Source of the DNA: an uncultured Clostridia bacterium
GTDB taxonomy: Bacteria; Bacillota; Clostridia; Oscillospirales; Ruminococcaceae
Length of the DNA: 5,354 bases
Direction: 5' to 3'
NCBI GenBank assembly: GCA_947385505.1
Contig: CANDLP010000190.1
Span: 1 to 5,354 of the forward strand
Part shown: positions 1 to 4,306 of the stretch, piece by piece
Layout: each line of letters opens with the position of its first letter
How positions within the stretch are numbered: the first letter of the stretch is position 1
The notes under the pieces: model-generated
Databases searched by the model: none
The model's input: the letters and a program-made list of their open reading frames with translations, nothing else
What the model was told of the DNA's origin: nothing
Made by a program: the position numbers and the translations under genes

Positions 1-1204
1 GCTACCCCAATATCCGAAAGAGGATATATCGGAATGTCTTGAAGAACTTGAGGGGCTTTATAAAGACAAGATTCTGTTTTCCGAGGACGAATACAGGCAG
101 TTTGCCGACAAAAGCCTGAACGCGCCGATAAAGGCAATGTGCCTTCACGTGTCCCACGACTGTAACCTGAGATGTGAATACTGCTTTGCGGAAACGGGAG
201 ACTTCGGAACGGGAAGAAAGACAATGCCCCCAAATATAGGGAAAAAGGCGATCGACTTTTTAATAGAAAAATCCTTTGGAAGAGAGAACCTCGAACTGGA
301 CTTTTTCGGCGGAGAACCGCTGATGGCGTGGGATACTGTCGTAGAAACGGTAGAATACGCGAGAAGTGTCGAAAAAAAGCATAATAAAAATTTCCGCTTT
401 ACCATAACAACCAACGGTATGCTGCTGGACGATGAAAAAACGGAGTTTATCAACCGTGAAATGTCAAACTGCGTTCTGTCGCTGGACGGAAGGAAGGAAG
501 TCAACGACCGCATAAGGTTTACCCCAAATCATAAGGGCTGCTATGACATAATTGTCCCCAAATTCAAGAAATTGGTTGAAGGAAGAACCGGAGAGGGACG
601 GACGGACTATTATATAAGAGGTACCTTTACCAAATATAACCTTGATTTTGCCAACGATATACTTCATATGGCAGATTTAGGGTTTAAGCAGCTTTCGGTG
701 GAGCCTGTGGTGACCGATCCGAAATTCCCCTATGCTTTGACCGAGTCCGATCTGCCCAAGGTTTTTGAGGAATATGACAGGCTGTATAAAATAATGAGGG
801 AAAATCCGGACAGATTTAACTTTTTCCATTTTAAAATAGATCTGGATCAGGGACCCTGCGCGATTAAAAGGCTGAGGGGCTGCGGCTGCGGAAATGAGTA
901 TGTGGCGGTTACGCCGGACGGTGAGGTTTATCCCTGTCATCAGTTTGTGGGTATGGAACAGTGGAAAATGGGGAATATATTTGACGGGGTTATTGATAAT
1001 AAAATAAAGGATTATTTTGCTAAAACGCATATTTACAGTAAAAGCGGGTGTTCGGAGTGCTGGGCGCGGTTTTATTGTTCGGGCGGGTGTAATGCCAATA
1101 GTTTTCAGTATGAGGGAGATGTACAGAAGCCGAATAAGCTTGCCTGTGAAATGCAAAGGAAAAGAATTGAATGCGGTATCGCGCTTGAAGCATTGAAAAA
1201 ATAA
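1..1204 (+). CDS. scfB: SCIFF peptide maturase (radical SAM/SPASM), 5' truncated by window
   Basis: This enzyme is expected to form thioether (sulfur-to-carbon) crosslinks in the six-cysteine SCIFF precursor, giving a ranthipeptide, in the cytoplasm. The frame is open from base 2, so about 400 residues are visible. The family is usually about 450 aa, so roughly 50 N-terminal residues are missing. The ATG at 137 is internal: the frame continues upstream into a charged segment that fits the end of the peptide-recognition (RRE) domain. Numbering from that Met, the radical SAM CxxxCxxC motif is C9-C13-C16 inside the family-typical CLHVSHDCNLRCEYCFAETG, followed by GGEP at 58-61. The C-terminal SPASM/twitch region binds auxiliary iron-sulfur clusters and supplies many cysteines: C241, C249, C251, C267, C305, C308, C314, C318, C337 and C346. 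The substrate gene scfA normally lies just upstream and is not visible. No clear terminator follows the stop. Confidence 0.95.
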   Translation, partial: LPQYPKEDISECLEELEGLYKDKILFSEDEYRQFADKSLNAPIKAMCLHVSHDCNLRCEYCFAETGDFGTGRKTMPPNIGKKAIDFLIEKSFGRENLELDFFGGEPLMAWDTVVETVEYARSVEKKHNKNFRFTITTNGMLLDDEKTEFINREMSNCVLSLDGRKEVNDRIRFTPNHKGCYDIIVPKFKKLVEGRTGEGRTDYYIRGTFTKYNLDFANDILHMADLGFKQLSVEPVVTDPKFPYALTESDLPKVFEEYDRLYKIMRENPDRFNFFHFKIDLDQGPCAIKRLRGCGCGNEYVAVTPDGEVYPCHQFVGMEQWKMGNIFDGVIDNKIKDYFAKTHIYSKSGCSECWARFYCSGGCNANSFQYEGDVQKPNKLACEMQRKRIECGIALEALKK

Positions 1205-1314
1205 AAAGAAAAATCGGCGCAGCCGCAAAAACCTATCACATTTACCTCTTTTTCTTTCTCCTCACTTTTCCCGATTTGTAAATTATCAAACACTTTTTTT
1301 TCACAATAAAGGTT

Positions 1315-1320
1315 TATAAT
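1315..1320 (+). promoter_or_regulatory. Probable -10 element of the htrA promoter
   Basis: A perfect TATAAT lies about 140 bases upstream of the protease start. At 16-18 bp spacing the -35 region is only a T-rich stretch (around CACTTTTT) and does not resemble TTGACA. The promoter may therefore depend on an activator, on another sigma factor, or simply be weak. Initiation would be expected near 1327, giving a leader of about 135 nt. Confidence 0.5.
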
Positions 1321-1350
1321 ACAATCATCAAAACAAAACACAAGAACTAA

Positions 1351-1427
1351 GTCGGGGGCAAGTGAGAGCGTATTCAAAATACGAAACCTCAGACAGCGAA
1401 AAACGCCACACGCGAAAGACGCCCGAT
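1351..1427 (+). promoter_or_regulatory. Candidate structured 5' leader of htrA
   Basis: The leader between the -10 element and the htrA ribosome binding site can fold into several helices. A closing helix pairs GTCGGG (1351-1356) with CCCGAT (1422-1427). The next pairs TGAG (1363-1366) with CTCA (1388-1391) and is topped by a perfect six-pair hairpin CGTATT-CAA-AATACG (1369-1383). Two small GCG/CGC hairpins follow, the second competing with the closing helix for base 1422. The arrangement ends about 18 bases before the Shine-Dalgarno sequence. I do not recognise it as a known riboswitch. The stems are short, so chance folding is possible. A regulatory role is inference. Confidence 0.3.
1396..1423 (+). 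repeat. Tandem 12-base repeat, each copy a mini-hairpin
   Basis: GCGAAAAACGCC (1396-1407) and GCGAAAGACGCC (1412-1423) match at 11 of 12 positions and start 16 bases apart. Each copy can close a three-pair GCG/CGC stem over an A-rich five-base loop. The only difference is A versus G in the loop. They lie in the htrA leader, upstream of the ribosome binding site. Confidence 0.55.
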
Positions 1428-1462
1428 ACATAAAGCTCCCATATGAAAGGAAGTAACTAATT

Positions 1463-2872
1463 ATGTACGAAAATAACAACGGTTACCAGCCAACCTATAA
1501 CTTTTCCACCGACCCGAATCAAAATCCTCAAAATAACCAATACAATCAATTCGACCCCAGCAATAACAATCAAAAGCCGCCCAAGAAAAAGAAAACAAGC
1601 ACCGGCTTAGTAATAGGCGTAATTGTCGCCGCAATAGTATTCGGAAGCGCCAGCGGTTTCGGCGGTTCTTATCTGGCAAGCAGATTAGACGACAATTCCC
1701 ATATCATCGCCGACCAGCCAGACGGCTCCGAGAACCCCCGCGTTCCCGGCACAACGGAAGGCAAGGAAAATAATGCCCCCGAAGAAAACTCCACTACCAC
1801 CGAATATGTAAAGCCCGAAAATGAAATAAGCGACGATCTGTCCTCCCTTGAAAATATGGCAAATATGAATACCACAAAGGCTTATTCCTATGAACAGCTT
1901 TACAACGCGGTAAACGAAAGCGTTGTCGTTGTTGGGAACTATGTGGCAAATAACGGCTATTACGGCGATTCCTCCGTTGATTATGTGAAGCAGGGCACCG
2001 GCAGCGGCATAATCTTTACCACCGACGGATATATAGTGACAAATTATCATGTGGTAAAAGGCGCGGCAAAAGTTACCGTTACCGTTTCGGATAAATTCAG
2101 CGAAGATGAGGAAATGGAAGCAGTAGTGGTAGGCTCCGACAGCGCCACCGACCTTGCCGTTCTTAAAATCGGACGTGAACAGCCCTTTACCGCCGCCCCT
2201 CTCGGCGACAGCTCTAAGCTTAATATAGGTCAGGAGGTTGCCGCCATAGGCAACCCCGCAGGACTCAACAAGTCTATGTCCAGAGGAATCATTTCGGGAC
2301 TTAACCGCTACTCCAACGGAAAAGGCTATGAGTTAAGCTCCATTCAGACCGACGCCGCCATCAACCCCGGAAACTCCGGCGGAGGTTTGTTCGATATGTA
2401 CGGGAACGTTGTCGGCATAGTAAACTCAAAGCTTGTGGCAGACGATTCAAGCATTGAAAACCTCGGATTCGCCATTACAATAAACGAAGCCAAGCCCGTT
2501 ATAAGCGACCTTATCAACTTCGGCTATGTTACCGGCCGTCCCGCTCTGGGAATCATTACCGCTCAGATATCCAACACTTATATGGCGCAGCTTTACGGAC
2601 TTCCCTCCACCGGCTTGTTGGTAACGGAGATAAATCAGGACGCGCCCGTTTCTCAAAGCGGACTCATGATAGGCGATCTTATCGTTAAGGTAAACGGAGC
2701 GGACGTTGAAAGCGTTTACGATGTACAGGAAGCCACTAAAGGCTTAAGCGCGGGGGATAAAGTCACCGTTACCGTTATAAGAAGCACCTCAGACAGCAAC
2801 GGCGGTTATTTCGGAAGCCTTGTAAAAGAAAGAACCCTTGATATAGAAATAATTTTGACCGAAAGCAAATAA
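1463..2872 (+). CDS. htrA: HtrA/DegP-like membrane-anchored serine protease with PDZ domain
   Basis: This is a complete 469-residue S1C-family protease, a length normal for Bacillota HtrA. It should degrade or manage misfolded proteins on the outer face of the membrane. The start is set by AAGGAAG about 9 bases upstream. Residues 1-38 are cytoplasmic and strongly Asn/Gln-rich (18 of the first 37 residues). They are followed by a KKKK stretch (41-44) and one transmembrane helix (about 48-73), giving an N-in, protease-out topology. A low-complexity acidic linker reaches to about 140. The trypsin-like domain has an intact triad: H196 in TNYHVV, D230 in SATDLAVLKI and S305 in GNSGG. One PDZ domain covers about 360-442 and would bind C-termini or regulate oligomers. 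HtrA of Bacillus subtilis responds to CssRS; no such site is recognised here. Control may instead lie in the long leader. It is monocistronic as far as can be seen. Confidence 0.96.
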   Translation: MYENNNGYQPTYNFSTDPNQNPQNNQYNQFDPSNNNQKPPKKKKTSTGLVIGVIVAAIVFGSASGFGGSYLASRLDDNSHIIADQPDGSENPRVPGTTEGKENNAPEENSTTTEYVKPENEISDDLSSLENMANMNTTKAYSYEQLYNAVNESVVVVGNYVANNGYYGDSSVDYVKQGTGSGIIFTTDGYIVTNYHVVKGAAKVTVTVSDKFSEDEEMEAVVVGSDSATDLAVLKIGREQPFTAAPLGDSSKLNIGQEVAAIGNPAGLNKSMSRGIISGLNRYSNGKGYELSSIQTDAAINPGNSGGGLFDMYGNVVGIVNSKLVADDSSIENLGFAITINEAKPVISDLINFGYVTGRPALGIITAQISNTYMAQLYGLPSTGLLVTEINQDAPVSQSGLMIGDLIVKVNGADVESVYDVQEATKGLSAGDKVTVTVIRSTSDSNGGYFGSLVKERTLDIEIILTESK

Positions 2873-2885
2873 TATATTTTACTTT

Positions 2886-2993
2886 AGAGCGTGTTCAAAT
2901 AAAATCAATATGCAGATTATCGAGTATAATTTTGTTTCCTCCAAGGCGAAATTTGCCGGTACGATGCGTATTGAGTTTATGCGAACGCGCTCT
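2886..2993. repeat. 108-base imperfect palindrome (MITE-like or structured repeat)
   Basis: The two 29-base arms, 2886-2914 and 2965-2993, pair over their full length with 24 Watson-Crick pairs, two G-T pairs and three mismatches. The outer ends are AGAGCGTGTTC and GAACGCGCTCT. The 50-base centre holds two more hairpins, ATTAT/ATAAT (2916-2930) and GGCGAA/TTTGCC (2945-2957). The element begins 13 bases after the htrA stop and ends about 35 bases before the marR promoter. There is no clear adjacent target-site duplication, although ATATATT occurs on both sides (2872-2878 and 2995-3001). It encodes no protein. It could be a non-autonomous mobile element, a conserved intergenic repeat, or a large bidirectional terminator; without copies elsewhere these cannot be separated. 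Confidence 0.55.
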
Positions 2994-3027
2994 GATATAT
3001 TGCGCATTAAATTAGCCACAAAATCTC

Positions 3028-3056
3028 TTGACACCTTTTAAAAAAAAGTATATAAT
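3028..3056 (+). promoter_or_regulatory. Consensus sigma-A promoter of the marR-type gene
   Basis: A perfect TTGACA (3028-3033) and a perfect TATAAT (3051-3056) are separated by exactly 17 bases. The spacer holds a small A/T palindrome, CTTTT-AAAA-AAAAG (3035-3048). Transcription should begin near 3063, giving a leader of about 76 nt. A full-consensus promoter on a repressor gene suggests it is held in check by a repressor, plausibly the product itself. Confidence 0.85.
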
Positions 3057-3066
3057 TTAAGAAATG

Positions 3067-3143
3067 CCACACAATGCCTTCAAGCGCACTGTGCGGTATT
3101 ATTAAAGCGTATAAAATCAAAAAAAGGAGTCCCACACAATGCC
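3067..3143 (+). repeat. 12-base direct repeat bracketing the marR leader
   Basis: CCACACAATGCC occurs exactly at 3067-3078, a few bases after the predicted transcription start, and again at 3132-3143, where its ATG is the start codon of the regulator. Between the copies are a palindrome and the Shine-Dalgarno AGGAG (3125-3129). The upstream copy also carries an ATG (3074) but has no ribosome binding site in front. It may be a duplication trace or a repeated recognition site. Confidence 0.5.
3085..3095. promoter_or_regulatory. Perfect palindrome in marR leader, possible operator
   Basis: CGCAC-T-GTGCG is a perfect 11-base palindrome about 22 bases downstream of the predicted transcription start. 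MarR proteins bind palindromes near their own promoters, so this could be an autoregulatory operator. It is shorter than typical MarR sites. The same bases could also form a tight RNA hairpin. Confidence 0.3.
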
Positions 3144-3753
3144 AAGAACGAAACAAACCAACCCCGAAAATTCCCAATCCGTTATAAACCAACGGAAATA
3201 TGGAATTTTCGAGAATTCTCTTTTGGAAAGAAGCGATTTCACAATCTCTTCATACATCAATGATATTTCCAAAAGACTCAAAACCATTACCCCGAAAAAG
3301 ATTAAGTCCCGAAATCCCGCTACCGGCGTGTCCCAGTGCATAATGGCCATTCTTACCAGTTTGTCCCAACATGATAATGTGACCGAACTTATGCTTTGCC
3401 GGGACATAAAGTACAGTGCGGCGACGGTGTCCGTTGCCATGAAAAAAATGGCTTATGATGATTTGCTTGTCCTGACCGTCGATCCGGAAGACAAGCGGCG
3501 AACCCTGATCACCATAACTGAGAAAGGTCTTGAAACACAAAAATATCTTGAAGAGTCGTATAGAGATCTGGACAATGTATTGCTGAAGGGAATAACTGAA
3601 AAAGAAAAAAATCTAATGCTTCCTCTTCTGAAAAAGATGCTGAAAAATGTGCTGGAAGTCCAGAGCGACCCCGCCTTGAAAGACATAAAGGTTCCCCCCC
3701 GTTTGAAAGCTCAGACCACAAAATCATTGCTTAGCAAAGACATAAAGCTGTGA
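3139..3753 (+). CDS. MarR-family winged helix-turn-helix transcriptional regulator
   Basis: This is a 204-residue DNA-binding regulator, longer than the 140-150 residues usual for MarR proteins. The start is fixed by AGGAG (3125-3129) nine bases before the ATG. The winged helix-turn-helix occupies roughly 65-130. The helix-turn-helix lies near 81-110 (VTELMLCRDIKYSAATVSVA), then a wing with the family signature DPEDKRRTLITITEKG (115-130). A C-terminal helix (about 131-172) would form the dimer interface. The extra length is a polar, charged N-terminal segment of about 30 residues and a basic tail of about 30 residues after 173. It contains two cysteines, C67 and C87, but no recognisable redox pair. 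It has its own consensus promoter and probable terminator, so it appears monocistronic. The ligand and targets cannot be told from the sequence; autoregulation is inferred from the leader palindrome. Confidence 0.88.
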   Translation: MPRTKQTNPENSQSVINQRKYGIFENSLLERSDFTISSYINDISKRLKTITPKKIKSRNPATGVSQCIMAILTSLSQHDNVTELMLCRDIKYSAATVSVAMKKMAYDDLLVLTVDPEDKRRTLITITEKGLETQKYLEESYRDLDNVLLKGITEKEKNLMLPLLKKMLKNVLEVQSDPALKDIKVPPRLKAQTTKSLLSKDIKL

Positions 3754-3782
3754 ATGTAATCGGTAGTTTGGTTTTCCTTATT

Positions 3783-3813
3783 CGGGGGCATTGTTTTATA
3801 CCGCCGTTTTTTT
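3783..3813 (+). terminator. Probable intrinsic terminator of the marR-type gene
   Basis: CGGGGG (3783-3788) can pair with CCGCCG (3801-3806) with one G-G mismatch over a 12-base loop. Seven T residues follow directly (3807-3813). It lies about 30 bases after the stop codon. The stem is short and imperfect, but the position and the T run fit. Confidence 0.5.
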
Positions 3814-3944
3814 ATTTTATACCAATCCCATTTTGAACTGACGTAATATACAGAGTTGAAAGAGATTAGTATTATTTATGGTACAGCAGTATCAAAACAT
3901 CGGAAACCTCAGGCTTACCCTATAATTAAACCAAATAAATAAAA
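3814..3944. other. AT-rich intergenic stretch, nothing recognised
   Basis: I see no credible coding frame, RNA gene or promoter pair in these 131 bases. It forms the left part of the gene-poor interval 3754-4306. TTTATACC occurs at the marR terminator and again near 3816, and GAAACCTCAG near 3903 also occurs in the htrA leader at 1383; neither is long enough to be meaningful alone. Confidence 0.4.
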
Positions 3945-3985
3945 ATTATACACCTCTTGACAAACAATGATCTAAGGTGTATAAT
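3945..3985. repeat. 11-bp perfect inverted repeat enclosing a promoter
   Basis: ATTATACACCT (3945-3955) and AGGTGTATAAT (3975-3985) are exact reverse complements separated by 19 bases. The right arm contains the -10 hexamer of the + strand promoter, and the left arm ends just before the -35 hexamer. The left arm also reads TATAAT on the - strand. This suits a dimeric repressor site, but chance in AT-rich DNA cannot be excluded. Confidence 0.5.
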
Positions 3986-4051
3986 AATACTATAATGTTG
4001 CCGATAAGCTTCACCTCACCTCCTTTCAAAAGAAGTGGCAGCATTATACAT
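3946..4051 (-). other. Two tandem micro-ORFs antisense to the small RNA, possible (decayed) type I toxin mRNA
   Basis: On the - strand AAAGGGGTG (4065-4057) precedes an ATG at 4051 that opens an 11-codon frame, MYNAATSFERR, ending at 4016. Its last codons are part of a perfect Shine-Dalgarno AAAGGAGGTGA (4026-4016). A GTG at 4014 then opens a 22-codon frame ending at 3946, with a hydrophobic start (KLIGNIIVLLY) and a polar end. Spacing from AGGAGG to GTG is only 4 bases, which is short. The second frame is small even for a type I toxin and may be a remnant. No convincing - strand promoter is seen apart from a TATAAT at 4048-4043 with a poor -35. Confidence 0.22.
3957..3985 (+). promoter_or_regulatory. 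Consensus sigma-A promoter of a small RNA unit
   Basis: TTGACA (3957-3962) and TATAAT (3980-3985) are both perfect and spaced 17 bases apart, with TG immediately before the -10. Initiation is expected near 3992. No ribosome-bound gene follows before the terminator at 4068-4110, so the product is probably an untranslated RNA. Confidence 0.8.
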
Positions 4052-4110
4052 CACATCACCCCTTTATGAAACACACTATGACTTAACCGTCTCTGTGTGT
4101 TTCTTTTTTT
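3992..4110 (+). ncRNA. Candidate small RNA, possibly a type I antitoxin-like antisense RNA
   Basis: A consensus promoter just upstream and an intrinsic terminator at the end define a transcript of about 119 nt. At the DNA level TATAATGTTGCC (3991-4002) pairs with GGCAGCATTATA (4037-4048) along 12 positions with one G-T pair, and an inner CTTC/GAAG helix (4009-4012 with 4032-4035) continues the hairpin. The enclosed loop presents UCACCUCCUUUC (4016-4027), which is complementary to a Shine-Dalgarno sequence and the same as the 3' tail of Bacillota 16S rRNA. The RNA is therefore antisense to the ribosome binding site read on the opposite strand. A 24-codon frame from 3995 to 4069 starts about three bases from the expected 5' end and lacks a ribosome binding site, so translation is unlikely. 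It does not resemble 6S RNA, SRP RNA, tmRNA or RNase P. The existence of the RNA is well supported; the antitoxin role is inference. Confidence 0.5.
4068..4110 (+). terminator. Intrinsic terminator of the small RNA unit
   Basis: A perfect nine-pair stem, GAAACACAC (4068-4076) with GTGTGTTTC (4095-4103), closes an 18-base loop and is followed by seven T residues (4104-4110) and a further T-rich tract. The orientation terminates + strand transcription. Confidence 0.85.
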
Positions 4111-4205
4111 CTTTTATTAGCTAAAAAAACCGATTTTTTGATATATTTTAATAAACTTTTGTGCAAAATGTGGTAAAATTATTATAAACTTTGTAATAAT
4201 TTTAG

Positions 4206-4234
4206 TTGACTTTTATTCTAAAAATCTGTATAAT
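4206..4234 (+). promoter_or_regulatory. Sigma-A promoter of the secreted-protein gene
   Basis: TTGACT (4206-4211) and a perfect TATAAT (4229-4234) are separated by 17 bases, with TG just before the -10. Transcription should begin near 4241, giving a leader of about 66 nt. The surrounding 4140-4306 is very AT-rich and contains no gene. Confidence 0.8.
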
Positions 4235-4245
4235 TCTTATTATAG

Positions 4246-4268
4246 GTAGTTAAATATATTTTGACTAC
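4246..4268 (+). promoter_or_regulatory. 5'-end hairpin in the secreted-protein mRNA
   Basis: GTAGTTAAA (4246-4254) pairs with TTTGACTAC (4260-4268) over nine positions, one of them G-T, around a TATAT loop. It begins about five bases from the predicted transcript 5' end and lies upstream of the ribosome binding site at 4291. Such 5'-terminal hairpins can protect mRNA from decay. There is no T run, so it is not a terminator. Confidence 0.4.
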
Positions 4269-4306
4269 ATAATGCAAAATATTTTAATATAAGGAGGACT
4301 TTTTTC

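Noticed and set aside
137..1204. ATG at 137 as the real start of the radical SAM protein
   Set aside because: The frame is open to the window edge, the upstream residues fit the family's N-terminal recognition domain, and no properly spaced ribosome binding site precedes 137.
1211..1277. AAATCGG/CCGATTT pairing and a CGGC-GCA-GCCG mini-hairpin after scfB as a terminator
   Set aside because: The long-range helix encloses over 50 bases, the mini-hairpin has only four pairs, and neither is followed by a T run in the + direction.
677..1479. Long - strand frames opposite scfB and the htrA leader (677-1228 and 1105-1479)
   Set aside because: They overlap a clearly coding + strand gene or non-coding leader, have no ribosome binding sites or recognisable motifs, and their composition is that of antisense reading.
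3117..3727. Several - strand frames opposite the MarR-type gene
   Set aside because: They are antisense shadows of a well-supported winged-helix gene and carry no ribosome binding sites or family motifs.
4009..4035. Fragment of a 16S rRNA gene 3' end
   Set aside because: Only the 12-base tail matches; the preceding bases do not correspond to the conserved helix 45 region, and the context is a self-contained promoter-hairpin-terminator unit.
3995..4069. 24-codon + strand ORF inside the small RNA
   Set aside because: It starts about three bases from the predicted 5' end with no ribosome binding site, and its codons are fully explained by the hairpin and anti-Shine-Dalgarno sequence. Leaderless translation is possible but unsupported.
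4124..4139. A6-CCGA-T6 palindrome as a terminator
   Set aside because: The stem is pure A/T with no G/C pairs and is expected to be too weak; the real terminator lies just upstream.
4261..4290. TTGACT with TAATAT as a second promoter for the secreted-protein gene
   Set aside because: Transcription would begin inside or after the Shine-Dalgarno sequence at 4291-4297, so it could not give a normally translated mRNA. The TTGACT is better explained as one arm of the leader hairpin.
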